The notes below the pieces were generated by a model. The model ran no database searches. It had not been told where the DNA came from and saw only the letters and a program-made list of their open reading frames with translations. A DNA stretch of 64,000 bases from Petrolisthes cinctipes (Eukaryota > Arthropoda > Malacostraca > Decapoda > Porcellanidae): NCBI GenBank assembly GCA_033782935.1, contig JAWQEG010001420.1, positions 558,001 to 622,000 on the forward strand, read 5' to 3'. The position numbers and the translations under genes were made by a program. Positions 1 to 11,077 of the stretch are shown piece after piece. Within the stretch, counting starts at the first letter, position 1; every line of letters begins with the position of its first letter.

Positions 1-3000
1 TTCATGGGGTGGTGGGTGTGTGAATGTCATTATAGTGCTTGGACTTTAAATATCAACATTCAATCATGGGGTGGTGGGTGTGTGGGTGTCATTACAGTGT
101 TTTGATTGTAATTATCAACAGTCAATCATAGGGAGGTGGGTGTCATTACAGTGTTTGGACTGTAAATATCAATAGTCATTTATAGGGTGGTGGGTGTGTG
201 GGTGTCTTTACAGTGCTTGGACTGTAAATATCAAACATAATTCATAGGATTGTGGGTGTGTGGGTGTCATTACAGTGCTTGGACTGTAAATATCAACAGT
301 CAATCATGGGGTGGTGGGTGTGTGGGTGTCATTACAGTGTTTTGATTGTAAAAATCAACAGTTATTCATAGGGTGGTGGGTATCATTAGAGTGCTTGGAC
401 TGTAAATATTAACAGTCATTCATTGGGTTGTGGGTGTGTGGGTGTCATTACAGTGCTTGGACTGTAAATATTAACAGTCAATCATGAGGTAGTGGGTGTG
501 TGGGTGTCATTAGAGTGCTTAGACTGTAAATATCAACAGTCATTCATAGAATGGTGGGTGTCATTTGAGTGCTTGGACTGTAAATATCAACAGTCATTAA
601 TAAGTTCGTGAGTGTATGGGTGTCATTGTAGTTCATGGACTGTAAATATCAACCATATTTCATGGGGTTGTCGGTGTGTGGGTGTCATTACAGTGCTTTG
701 TCTGTAAATATCAAGAGTCATTCATGGGGTGGTGGGTGTGAGGGTGTCATTACAGTGTTCGGACTGTAAATATCAACTGTCATTCATGGGGTGGTGGGTG
801 TGTGGGTGTCATTATAGTGCTTGGACTGTAAATACCAACAGTCATTCATGGGGTGGTTTGTGTGTAGGTGTCATTACAGTGCTTGGACTGTAAATATCAA
901 GTCAATAATAGGGTGGTGGGTGTGTGTGTGTCATTATTGCTTGGACTGTAAATATCTACAGTCATTCATGGAGGGGGGGTGGCATTACAGTGCTTGGACT
1001 GTAAATATCAACAGTCATTCATGAGGTGATAGGTGTGTGCATGTCATTACAGTGCTTGGACTGTAAATATCAACCGTCATTCAAGGGGTGGTGAGTGTGT
1101 GGGTATTATTACAGTGCTTTGACTGTAAATATCAACAGTCATTCAGAGTGTGGTGGGTGTCATTAGAGTTCTTGGACTGTATATATTAACAGTCATTTAT
1201 GGGGTGTTGGGTGTGTGGATGTCATTACAGTGCTTGGACTGAAAATATCAACAGTCATTTATGGGGTGGTGGGTGTGTGGGTGTCATTATAGTGCTTGGA
1301 CTATAAATATCAACCGTCATTTATGGGGTGGTGGGTGAGTGGGTTTTCATTACAGTGCTTGGACTATAAATATCAACAGTCATTCATAGGGTGGTGGGTG
1401 TGTGAGTGTCATTACAGAGCTTGGACTGTAAATATTAACAGTCATTCATGGGGTGGTGGGTGTGTGGATGTCATTACAGTGCTTGGACTGTAAATATCAA
1501 CAGTCAATCATAGGGTGGTGGGTGTGTGAGTGTCATTACAGTGCTTGGACTGTAAATATTAACAGTCATTCATGGGGTGGTAGGTGTGTCGGTGTCATTA
1601 CAGTGTTTTGATTGTAATTATCAACAGTCATTCATAGGGTGGTGGGTGTCATTACAGTGATTGGACTGTAAATATCAACAGTCATTCATGGGGTGGTGGG
1701 TGCGTGGATTTCATTACAGTGGTTGGACTGTAAATATCAACCATAATTCCTGGGGTGGTGGGTGTGGGGGTGTCATTACTGTGCTTGGACTGTAAATATC
1801 AACAGTCAATCATTAGGTGGTGGGTGTGTGGGTGTCATTACAGTGCTTGGACTGTAAATATCAAGTCATTCATGAGGTTGTGGGTGTATGGGTGTCATTA
1901 CAGTGATTTGATTGTAAATATCAACAGTCATTCATGGGGTGGTGGGTGGCATTACAGTGCTTGGACTGTATATATCAAGAGTCATTCATAGGGTGATAGG
2001 TGTGTGGGTGTCATTAGAGTGCTTGGATTTTAAATATCAACAGTCATTTATAGGGTGGTAGGTGTTTGGGTGTCATTACTTTGCTTGGACTGTAAATATC
2101 AACAGTCAATCATAGGGTGGTGGGTGTGTGGGTGTCATTACAGTGCTTGGACTGTAAATATCAATAGTCATTCATAGGGTGGTGGGTGTGTGTGTTATTA
2201 CAGAGCTTGGACTGTAAATATCAACAGTCATTCATGGAGTGGTGGGTGTGTGGGTGTCATTACAGTGCTTGGACTGTAAATATCAACAGTCATTTATGGG
2301 GTGATGGTTGTGTGAGTGTTATTACAGTGCTTGGACTGTAAATATCAACAGTCATTTATGGGGTGATGGTTGTGTGAGTGTTATTACAGTGCTTTGACTG
2401 TAAATATCAACAGTCATTTAGAGGGTGGTGGGTGTCATTAGAGTTCTTGGACTGTAAATATTAACAGTCATTCATGGGGTGGTGGGTATGTGGATGTCAT
2501 TACAGTGCTTGGACTGACAATATCAACAGTCATTTATGGGGTGGTGGGTGTGTGGGTGTCATTACAGTGCTTGAACAATAATTATCAACCATCATTTATG
2601 GGGTGGTGGGTGTGTGGGTGTCATTACAGTGCTTGGACTGTAAATATCGATAGTCATTCATGGGGTGGTGGGTGTGTGGGTGTCATTACAGTTTTTTTAT
2701 TGTAATTATCAACAGTCATTCATAGGGTTGTGGGTGTCATTACAGTGCTTGGACTGTAATTATCAACAGTCATTCATATGGTAGTGGTTGTGTGGGTGTC
2801 TTTACATTGCTTGGACTGTAAATATCAAACATAATTTATGGGATGGTGGGTGTAAGTGTTTTATTACAGTGCTTGGACTGTAAATATCAACAGTCAATCA
2901 TGAGGTGGTGGGTGTGTGGGTGTCATTACAGTGTTTTGATTGTAAATATCAACAGTCATTCATAGGGTGGTGGGTATCATTAGAGTGCTTGGACTGTAAA

Positions 3001-4708
3001 TATCTACAGTCATTCATGGGGTTGTCGGTGTGTGGGTGTCATTACAGTTCTTGGACTATTAATATCAACTTTAATTCATGGGGTCATTAGTGTTGGGGTG
3101 TCTTTACAGTGCTTGGACTGTAAATATCAACTGTCATTTATGGGGTGGTGGGTGTGTGGGTGTCATTACAGTGATTGGACTATAAATATCAACAGTCATT
3201 CGTAAGGTGATGGGTGTGTGGGTGTCATTATAGTGCTTGGACTGTAAATATCAACAGTCATTCATGGGTTGGTGGGTGTGTGGTTGTCATTACTGTGCTT
3301 GGACTGTAAATATCAAGTCATTCATGGGGTGGTGGGTGTCATTAGTGCTTTGACTGTAAATATCAACAGTCATTCATGGGGTGGTGAGTGACATTACAGT
3401 GCTTGGACTGTAAATATCAACAGTCATTCATAGGGTGATGGGTGTGTGGGTGTCATTACAGTGCTTGGACTGTAAATATCAACAGTCATTTATAGGGTGG
3501 TGGGTGTTTGGGTCATTACATTGCTCAGACAGTAAATATCAACAGTCAATCATGGGGTGGTTGTTGTGTGGGTATCATTACAGTGCTTGGACTGTAAATA
3601 TCAACAGTCATTCATAGGGTGGTAGGTGTGTGAGTGTCATTACAGAGCTTGGACTGTAAATATCAACAGTCATTTATGGGGTGGCGGGTGTGTGGATGTT
3701 ATTAGAGTGCTTGGACTGTAAATATCAACAGTCAATCATGGGGTGGTGGGTGTGTGGGCATCATTACAGTGTTTGGACTGTAAACATCAACAGTCATTAG
3801 TGGGGGTGTGTGTGTTTGGGTGTCATTACAGTGGTTTGATTGTAATTATCAACAGTCATTCATAGTGTGGTGGGTGTCATTACTGTGCTTGGACTGTAAA
3901 TATCAACAGTCATTTATGGGATGGTGGTTGTGTGAGTGTTATTACAGTGCTTGGACTGTAAATATCAAACATAATTCATGGGGTGGTGGGTTTGGGGGTG
4001 TCATTACAGTGCTTTGACTGTAAATATCAACAGTCATTCATGGGGTGGTGGGTATGAGGGTGTCATTACAGTGCTTAAACTGTAAATATCAATAGTCATT
4101 CATGGGGTGGTAGGTGTTTGGGTGTCATTATAGTGCTTGGACTGTAAATATCAACAGTCATTCACAGGGTGGTTGGTGTGTGGGTGTCATTATATAGCTT
4201 GGAGTGTAAATATCAAGTCATTTATGGGGTGGTGGGTATGTGTGTGTCATTAGTGCTTGGACTGTAAATATCAACAGTCATTCATGGGATGGTGTTTGGC
4301 ATTATAGTGCTTGGACTGTAAATATCAATATTCATTCATGGGGTGATGGGTGTGTGGGTGTCATTACAGTGCTTGGACTGTAAATATCAACAATCATTTA
4401 CAGGGTGGTGGGTGTGTGGCTGTCATTACAGTGTTTGGACTGTAAATATCAACAGTCAGTCATGGGGTGGTGGGTTTGTGGGTGTTATTACAGTGCTTGG
4501 ACTGTAAATATCAACAGTCAATATTGGGGTGGTGGGTGTGTGTGTGTCATTACATTGCTTGGACTGTAAATATCAACACTCAATTATAGGGAGGTGGGTT
4601 TGTGGATGTCATTACAGTGCTTGGACTGTAAATATAACAGTTTTTCATGGGGTGGTGGGTGTGTGGGTGTCATTACAGTGCTTGGACTATAAATATCAAC
4701 CATCATAT
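1..4708 (+). repeat. 62-bp satellite array, left block
   Basis: About 77 head-to-tail units of about 62 bp, beginning mid-unit at the window edge, so the array continues to the left. A typical unit reads as a G-rich half (ggggtggtgggtgtgtggg), then cattacagtgcttggactgt, then aatatcaacagtcat. A clean reference unit is 11701-11762. Units differ by scattered substitutions and by recurrent small deletions: loss of about 8 bp from the gtgtgtgg stretch, tcaagtcatt in place of tcaacagtcatt, and cattagtgc in place of cattacagtgc. The consensus has no CpG and all units share one orientation. Open frames here stop at the TAA inside ctgtaaatatc and are not genes. Confidence 0.97.
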
Positions 4709-4740
4709 GAGTGGCTGAGTGTTACAACCAGTCGAGCGCC
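4708..4740 (+). repeat. Left terminal inverted repeat of the 6.4-kb element
   Basis: The strong core is 4720-4740. The outer 12 bases (4708-4719) agree with the right end at only about 5 of 12 positions when aligned without gaps. Inside the core, similarity fades after agcgcc. Confidence 0.8.
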
Positions 4741-5652
4741 ACGCCTACTTAAGCGAGATAATTGCCTTTAAAGCATAGGTAATAATGTCACGCGTAAGGT
4801 AAACACGAATAATCTGTTGACCGTTACTTCACTTCATCAACTTTATATAACCACACTATAACATATACTGTGGTATTTCAGACTTCATTAGAGGCCAAAT
4901 TTTCTTAGCTTTCAACTGATATATGCCAAAAAGTGTTCAGTTCCCTATTAAGAAAGATATTACAGGTATTATAAATACGAGTACCATGGAGAAAATGTGA
5001 AAAGTTATTCTCGTACTGATATATTAGATTATAATGGAGAATTGGTAAATAATAATAAAATATACTATTTCGATTAAGAAACTACATTGTTCAAGCATTC
5101 TATGGGTATAGTTTAGATGTAGGTACGTTACAGAATAACTTTGAAAAGTTTAAAAGACTATGATACTCTCATAATTTCCCGCGGTCTAGCCTCGGCCTTG
5201 TCGCCTTGCCGGGTGCAGGTGGGGTGGTGCCGGTCGCTGCCACACGTACGATTCAACGGTTCTATTGCTTTTAACAGCCGCAATTCTATGTATGTGAGTT
5301 TTCTAGGTTAAACTGTTATGAATGAGTGGTAAGCAGAGGAACTGCTGAGTCATCATGCATCAATTACTCCACACGGGCAGGCAGCCAGATAGAGTCTGAT
5401 TGACACAGACACAGAGCAAATTTTTAAATCCACTCGCCTCTCCTCCCTCCTCCTCCTCCTCCTACTTCTGTACCCCGGTCCATCCTACACGCCTCCCCTC
5501 TCTCCCACTCCTTCCTACCCTCCTCTGCCACCCACCCACTAAGGCTGCTGGCAAAGAACCGTTCAATCTCTAGAACCGATATTAACTAGTTGACAATGTT
5601 ATAATATTATAATTGCTGTATAATGTATTATATTGCTGTATTATAATAATAC

Positions 5653-5655
<3 letters not shown>
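4741..5655. other. Non-coding interior of the TIR element, left part
   Basis: No supportable gene. The stretch is AT-rich, with a GC-rich patch at about 5177-5262, a pyrimidine tract rich in cctcctcct at about 5427-5540, and an AT-rich tract of ataat/attgctgta motifs at 5580-5654 leading into a (GA)n run. It may be the body of a non-autonomous DNA transposon. A short motif, gtatttcagac, at about 4873 recurs near 10962, which hints at a partly repeated interior but is too short to prove it. Confidence 0.6.
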
Positions 5656-5706
<51 letters not shown>

Positions 5707-5722
5707 TGTGTGTGTGTGTGTG
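5656..5722 (+). repeat. Compound microsatellite (GA)n-(TG)n
   Basis: An uninterrupted GA run at 5656-5704 is followed directly by nine TG repeats at 5705-5722. A 13-base poly-A lies at 5771-5783. Confidence 0.97.
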
Positions 5723-6569
5723 CAAAGATGTTTACATACTACATACTCTTCACATTTGACTACTCACTCGAAAAAAAAAAAAAGGTGATGCAGTGTAAGC
5801 ATCTCTCTGGTGTGTAGCCTATAATACACAGGAATAAAGCTTGTATTTTCACGTTGCTGTAATCTCCGTAGCAAAAGAACAAGAGATACAGCATTACAAA
5901 AAATTGGAGCACAGGCTAAGGGTAAGCAAGTCTCATTTAAAATAATTTTAGTCTTACTTAATTGAATGTGATTTGCTCATCATTGCATTCTTTGTTGTTT
6001 GTCTGCTCCTGTGTAACGTCCCATGGAGAGTAAATTAATCACAAGACTCTCCACTCCCTGCAACACATAAGATATCCCTCTGATTGCCTCCAGGTCCCCC
6101 CCTAATAATTATAATATTGGATGCAAAATCAATGATCAGTATAACATGAACACTTCATTAATATAAAAATAAATACCATGCCGTACTGTAAATTAAATGA
6201 TTTACATCAATAACAACCTGCATCTGTACAACTAAAATAACTTGAAATAATCAGGTTGCTGCACCTTTCGCCCCTTCTCAATGGACACCACAATAAAGCC
6301 ATTTATAACCCAGTCATTATTGTAATGTTTTCCCGCTCTGCCCGCCAATCCTCCCACCTCATGCTTCAATACAATACCACTCCACCACCCTGTGTTGGTA
6401 TGTGTCCTGTTATGTGTGTGTGTATGTGTGTTATAATGTTTCCTTCTGTGTTTTGGTATGTGTCGTGTACACTACACGTATTGTCTACTCTGTTTGTCCT
6501 GTAATACAGCTTTCTATTTTCTCTTCTGTCCTAGCCCATATCCTAAGCAGATAATGGCGGTGGGGGGTT

Positions 6570-6572
<3 letters not shown>
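5723..6572. other. Non-coding interior of the TIR element, middle part
   Basis: No supportable coding region. The sequence is AT-rich and holds a TG-rich stretch at 6391-6475 whose ttccttctgtgttttg motif recurs at 7127. The longest open frame (6256-6504, 82 codons) has no recognisable content. Confidence 0.55.

Positions 6573-6634
<62 letters not shown>
6573..6634 (+). repeat. (TC)n microsatellite
   Basis: 62 bp of uninterrupted TC dinucleotide, in the opposite purine/pyrimidine sense to the 5656 run. Confidence 0.97.
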
Positions 6635-6640
<6 letters not shown>

Positions 6641-6711
6641 CCCTTCATTCTTTCCCGCCACCCTACCCTGTTTTACTTCTCTCTACTGCATTCCAAACCA
6701 TACCTACAACC

Positions 6712-7055
6712 TTTCCCTCCCTTCCCACTGTCCCACCTTGTCCCCTGTCCTTCTCACCTACCCTATCTTTCCCTATCTGTTTACTGTCCCAACTTGTCCC
6801 CTGTCCTTCCCACCTACCCTACCTTTCCCTGTCTGCCTACTGTCCCACCTTGTCCCCTGTCCTTCTCACCTACCCTACCTTTCCCTGTATGTCTACTGTC
6901 CCAACTTGTCCCCTGTCCTTCCCACCTACCCTACATTTCCCTGTCTGCCTACTGTCCCAACTTGTCGCCTGTCCTTCCCACCTACCCTACCTTTCCCTGT
7001 CTGTCTACTGTCTCACCTTGTCCCCTGTCCTTTCCATCACCCTGTCCTCCCAACT
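6712..7055 (+). repeat. 56-bp minisatellite, about 5.5 units
   Basis: Five full units start at 6737, 6793, 6849, 6905 and 6961, each exactly 56 bp and beginning cttgtcccctgtcctt. A partial unit precedes (6712-6736) and a degenerate one follows (7017-7055). Units differ by one to four substitutions. Because 56 is not a multiple of 3, the Pro/Leu-rich open frames across it (6458-7225, 6738-7454) change frame each unit and have no coding value. It lies at the 3' side of the decayed LINE and could derive from that element's 3' untranslated region. Confidence 0.95.
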
Positions 7056-7193
7056 GTCCACTATTCATTACCCTGTCCCACCGTGACATATCCTTCCCAC
7101 CACATACATCACAGATGTATGTGTGTTTCCTTCTGTGTTTTGTTATGTGTCCTGTTGTGTGTGTTTGTGTTTGTGTGTGTGTCCTGTGTTTTG

Positions 7194-7346
7194 TTATGTG
7201 TCCTGTTCTATCGATCTATCTATAGCTCCGACGCCTCGTTCCCTCCGGGAACTCTCACCAATGGGGTGGCCACGGCAGAAGAGTCTCCAGTTTTCCCTGT
7301 TCTCGCACTCCCTCCTCACTTGCTCCATCCCCCCTTCCTCCGTCAC

Positions 7347-7426
<80 letters not shown>

Positions 7427-7897
7427 TACTCTTCCACTCTGTTCTGCCATCTAACCGGAGGTCTGCCTCTCACACCAGGTCCCACAACTTCACTTCCATA
7501 CACCTTCTTTACAGACTCCACACTTTACATTCTCTCCACATGTCCAAACCACCTCAGTTTATTACGCTTCACTCTCTCAACCACTCCACATTCAATACCA
7601 ATTGCCTTCTCACTCATACCACACCTCTCATACATATACACTCTCATTACTTTCTCCATCCCACCTAGTAAGTCCACATGCTCCTCTCAGATAACTCATT
7701 TCCACTGCACCTATTCTAGACTGATGAGCCCTACTCCATGTCCATGTCTCTGACGCATATGTCACTGTTGGCAGGAATATACTATTTCTCAGTCCCTTTT
7801 TCACTTCCATACTCACACTTCTACCCTTCATAATCCTTCCCAGTGATATTATGAACTGCCTGCCCCTCACTGCTCTCTCCCTGATTTCTCCTTCCAT
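7194..7897 (-). pseudogene. LINE C-terminal domain with (GA)n expansion
   Basis: After a small deletion that loses frame at about 7897-7915, the protein continues as MEGEIRERAVRGRQFIISLG and LPTVTYASETWTW (thumb region) to SYLRGACG. A 4-base insertion (gtat) near 7630 shifts the frame. The next frame reads IGIECGVVERVKRNKLRWF and GRPPVRWQNRVEEYV down to about 7425. Then comes a 73-bp GA run encoding Arg-Glu repeats, and after it NRENWRLFCRGHPIGESSRR, which I recognise as the usual end of this LINE protein. Stop at 7194-7196. The 77-codon minus frame at 7194-7427 is therefore the true C-terminus, not noise. Confidence 0.72.
7349..7421 (+). repeat. (CT)n microsatellite inside LINE coding sequence
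   Basis: 73 bp of uninterrupted CT (GA on the LINE strand). Recognisable LINE protein flanks it on both sides (WQNRVEEYV upstream, NRENWRLFCRG downstream), so it grew within the reading frame rather than at the 3' tail. Confidence 0.93.
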
Positions 7898-7919
7898 GTT
7901 TACACAGAACTGTTCCCAG

Positions 7920-9231
7920 TTACTTGAATTCCCTCACCTCCTCCATCCTCTCACCCCCTAAAGTTATCTCACATTCAGTCCCAGTTGGTACAGCCACTCT
8001 ATAGGGTGTAGCAAAGTCAATTACTTCTGTTTTGGTCCTCTCAAATACCATCACCTTACTCTTACCAACATTCACCTCCAGTTTTCTTTGCTTACACACG
8101 GACTGAAACTTATCCACCACCCTCTGTAACTCCCTTTCACTCTCGGCCAGCAGCACAGTGTCATCCGCAAATAAGCTTGTAACCAAGGACCAATCTACTC
8201 CATTCAACCTCAGTATCGCACCCAGGCCCTCCACCTTTGCCTTCATCTCTCTCATGCACCCATCCATAAAGATATTGAACAACTATGGTGACATGACACA
8301 CCCCTGCCTCAATCCTACACTGATATCAAAGTTCTCACTCAAATCACCCTCAACTCTCACACAAGCTTTTGCCTCTCTATAGAAAGCCTCAATCCCCTCC
8401 AGCAAGAGCCCACCAACACCGTAATTCCTTAATACATCTGTCATAGCTCTCCTATCAACCCTATCGTATGCCTTCTCCAAATCTATGAAGGCAGCATACA
8501 ACTTCCTACCCTTCCCAATATATTTCTCTACTGTTGATTTTATTGCAAAGATCTGGTTCACACATCCTCTACACTTTTTGAACCCTCCCTGCTCCTCATT
8601 GACTTTATTCTCAGTTACTTCTATCAGTCTCTCAGTAAGAACCTTCCCATACACCTTCCCCGGTACACTAAGAAGGCTTATTCCCCTATAGCTACCACAC
8701 TCATCCTTACTCCCCTTCCCATTGTACAGAAGCACAATTATGACTCTCCTTCAGTTCTCTGGCACCTCTCCCTGTCTCCAAGCCAATGTGCATAATTTTA
8801 AGCAGCATCCACTCCACCACCTCCTCCCCCCCACACCTCAGCATCTCTGCAGTTATTTCATCCACCCCTGGTGCCTTTCCTATCTTCAACTTTCTTATTA
8901 CTTTCCTAACCTCTTCCCTTCCTAATTCTCCCTGTACATCCTGTTGTCCACCTCCTGCCTCCATCCCCATGCATGTCACCACCGCCTCCCCTCCCGTCCC
9001 CCCATTCATCAACCGATCAAAATGCCTCTCCCACACTTCTTTCACTTCCTCACTTCTACTCACAGTAACTCCATCCTCTCTCTTCATTCTCACGCTACCA
9101 GACTTTCCTTCTCCTCTTTCTCTTTTCACCTCCTTCCAGAATAATTTCTTGTTTTCTCTAAACTTCTCACTCAGTTTCCTACCAAACTCCTCATCCACTC
9201 TCCTTTTGCTCTCACTCACCGTCCTCTTCAC
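7920..9231 (-). pseudogene. LINE reverse transcriptase domain, broken
   Basis: Target-primed reverse transcriptase. The N-terminal part (9231-8707, 174 codons) carries KLKIGKAPGVDEITAEMLR. A frameshift near 8720-8735 leads to 8735-8283 with YRGISLL, motif A FIDLEKAYD (catalytic Asp at residue 85 of that frame) and GLRQGCVMSP. An in-frame TAG at 8283-8285 sits where relatives have Trp (MSPW), then the same frame continues through LFNIFMDGCM to motif C LFADD (residues 38-41 of the 8282-7920 frame). A TAA at 7920-7922 replaces the Tyr of the usual EFKYLG. Catalytic Asp residues remain, but three lesions interrupt it. The plus-strand open frames at 8158-8382, 8485-8691 and 8722-9424 are antisense shadows. 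Confidence 0.85.
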
Positions 9232-9670
9232 TTTGCTCTTACACTCATTGTATTCCCTCTTTCACCTCCTCTGGCACATTTCTCTGCAGGGTTCTCCTAA
9301 AAGCCTTCTTCTTATTCTCTACTGCATCCTTCACTTCTTCAGATCACCATGCACTCCCTTTCTTTCCCCTTTTGTACTTTGTACCCCACCACTTCTGCTG
9401 CTGTCTTACACACTAAAGTTTTGAATGTTTCATACACATCATTCACTCCCTCCCCTATCACCATCCTTGCATCCCCCAGCACCTCACCCACCCTCCTCTT
9501 ATATTCCTCCCTATATTCTGCTTCATCTAATTTCCCACTAGCCACCTCCCTCTTTTTCCTCACCCCTTCATCCCTCCTACCATATTCCCACTTAGCACTA
9601 ACCTTCATCCTTACCAACAACACAAAATGGTCGGAGCACTGGAAAATTTCTCTCACCACTTTTGCATCGA
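9232..9670 (-). pseudogene. LINE endonuclease end and endonuclease-RT linker
   Basis: Reads DAKVVREIFQCSDHFVLL (9667-9610), carrying the terminal SDH motif typical of APE endonucleases, then a basic linker (MKVSAKWEYGRRDEGVRKKR and beyond) to about 9339. After a stop, the same protein continues as SEEVKDAVENKKKAFRRTLQ (about 9330-9270). A further frameshift near 9255 connects to the RT N-terminal frame at 9231. The linker is charged and low in recognisable motifs, as expected for this region in RTE-like elements. Confidence 0.72.
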
Positions 9671-9811
9671 CCCTGTGATCTTGTATGAAACTTGGAGGCT
9701 TGTGATTCCTCCTGACATGCCACGAAACACGCTCCTTCAATATGGGTGATGTTTCGTGGCAAAATTTGAAGGACTCGCAAACCTCCAATTTTCTGACTAC
9801 ATCACAGGGTC
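9671..9811. mobile_element. 141-bp palindromic MITE-like element inside the LINE
   Basis: The two halves are inverted copies. The ends are ccctgtgat (9671-9679) and atcacaggg (9801-9809). Inside, gaaa-ttggagg-ttg is mirrored imperfectly. The centre has an 11-bp perfect stem, gccacgaaaca (9719-9729) against tgtttcgtggc (9750-9760), around a 20-base loop. The element splits the LINE endonuclease between DERLRD and DAKVVRE, two blocks that are adjacent in relatives as I recall them, so it is an insertion. No convincing target-site duplication was found. The open frame at 9339-9788 that starts inside it joins MITE and LINE sequence and is spurious at its start. Confidence 0.75.
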
Positions 9812-10190
9812 CCTTAACCTTTCATCCACTGCCACAAAATAATCAATCAAACTCTTCTGCTCTCCTCTCTCATCCCTTCTCTTCCGTGTATACCTGTGGA
9901 TCATCTTGTGCTGAAAGAAGGTGTTTGCCAAGAACAATCCCCTCTCAGCACAGACATCCACCCTTCTCATTTACTCCTTCTACTCCCCATTTACCAACAA
10001 TACTTCCCACTTCCTCGCTTCCATACATATCTCCCATCATCACCACTCTCCTTCCATTATCAATCTTTCTCAGACACGCATTCAATTTCTCCCAAAACAC
10101 ACTCATCCTCTCTCTCTCCGTCCTACTCTTTTAATCCTCTGGTGCATATGCACACACCCACGCATATTTCACCATCTTGGCCAATCGTTC
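9812..10190 (-). pseudogene. LINE endonuclease domain, 5' part, broken
   Basis: In the appropriate minus-strand frames I read YAWVCAYAPE (about 10160-10130), then RMSVFWEKLNACLRKID, then RRVVMMGDMYG near 10015, then GLFLANTFFQHKMIHRY and SLIDYFVAVDERL (about 9940-9825). This is the second half of an APE-type endonuclease, which nicks target DNA for target-primed reverse transcription. Where the family normally has GDMN or GDFN, this copy has GDMY, loss of a catalytic-site Asn. A stop lies between the YAPE and ERERMSVF parts and a frameshift near 9965. Further 5' sequence (above 10190) becomes low-complexity and is not recognisable. The domain is cut by the foldback element at 9671-9811 and its final SDH motif lies beyond it. 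Confidence 0.72.
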
Positions 10191-10433
10191 CCGTCATCCA
10201 TACAATCCTCGACCCATGTCCATCCACTCCCTTCCACACCAACCCATCCTCCCCCTACCCTTACCTTCCCTTCTTACCAACCCATCCTCCACCTACCCCA
10301 ACCATCCCTCCTTACCAACCTATCCTCCTCCTACTTTGTATACTCCCACCAACCCTTTGTGAGTTCCCTATCCTCCCTTCTTACCAATCCATCCTCCTCC
10401 TCCCTCTACCCCTACACATACTCTCTCTCTCTC
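10191..10433 (+). repeat. Degenerate pyrimidine-rich minisatellite plus (CT)n
   Basis: Four to five imperfect units of roughly 35-45 bp built around ttaccaacccatcctcc (about 10239, 10275, 10312, 10383), ending in a CT run at 10421-10433. It occupies the place where the 5' part of the LINE would be expected. Whether it replaced or precedes the LINE is not visible. Confidence 0.7.
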
Positions 10434-11077
10434 AGTGAGTGTGTGTCTGTCTGACTGACTCGAGTGAGTCGAGTCACTGCCTAGTGCCTACCGCCCTACC
10501 CGTGCAATTTATGAGTTCCCAATTATTATTATTAACTTTAATTAATTATGTATCTTATTCGATGTATTGTCATAATTTTACTAAGAAATATCGAAGTAAT
10601 AACACTTCCCTTATCATACAGTGAAACACATAGTATAAGCATAAATTATTTAGACATCTTTTAAACGCAGTACGAGAGTTTGGGCTGGTCCGACCGGGCC
10701 GGTGGGCATCGTTATCGTTTCCTCTCTTTTTAATTATCTTTTTTCCACGATTTGTGATAACTAAATGGATTTACAAGTTTGTTTTTGCAATAAAAATGTA
10801 CAATAATGTTTTTATGCTACATAGCAAGTGTTCCTAACGGCTAATAAAATAATCACGTAGAGCACGAAGTAAATAATATTAATTCGCGAGCAGTGGCAAC
10901 ATCTTTGTTTCAGCTGACTGACTTGTCGACTGCCTGCATTTGTCACTCGCCGACACTGTTGTATTTCAGACATTCTAGAGATGTCTATATGCAAGCTAAA
11001 ATGATATCCATTTGTTCATTAGATAGAAGAGGAATTGTAGAAGTAATTCCTATTAATAACACAATTTTAGGGTAGTT
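10434..11077. other. Non-coding interior of the TIR element, right part
   Basis: AT-rich, no supportable gene. Starts with a gtgagtgtgtgtctgtctg stretch and a small palindrome, gactcgagtgagtcgagtc, at 10457-10475. Two minus-strand open frames of about 60 codons (10812-10994, 10985-11173) show no motif. The second runs into the satellite. This is presumably original body sequence of the DNA element. Confidence 0.55.

Larger units (their letters stand above)
7194..10190 (-). mobile_element. Decayed non-LTR retrotransposon (RTE-like LINE)
   Basis: Minus-strand remains of a LINE with an apurinic-type endonuclease, reverse transcriptase and a C-terminal domain. Order along the minus strand: endonuclease (about 10190-9610), linker (9610-9232), RT (9231-7920), C-terminal region (7897-7194). 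The RT style (YRGISLL, FIDLEKAYDRVD, GLRQGCVMSP, LFADDTVLLAES) and the absence of RNase H fit the RTE/RTEX-type group as I know it. The clade was not tested. At least six lesions (stops and frameshifts), a 141-bp foldback insertion and an expanded (GA)n run make it non-functional. It sits inside the 6.4-kb TIR element, so it inserted there or travelled with it. Confidence 0.85.

Noticed and set aside
5177..5262. GC-rich patch as a promoter or CpG island
   Set aside because: Too short, with no associated gene, TATA or initiator context. It is within a mobile element body.
6458..7454. Ser/Leu/Pro-rich plus-strand proteins of 181-255 codons
   Set aside because: They are translations of (TC)n runs and the 56-bp minisatellite. 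Minus-strand LINE coding sequence explains part of the region.
9339..9788. A 149-codon minus-strand protein taken as a single unit
   Set aside because: Its first 38 or so residues are read from the foldback element. Only the part from about 9667 down is LINE protein.
8158..10454. Plus-strand open frames up to 212 codons
   Set aside because: Antisense shadows of the minus-strand LINE endonuclease and RT, and of pyrimidine-rich repeats.
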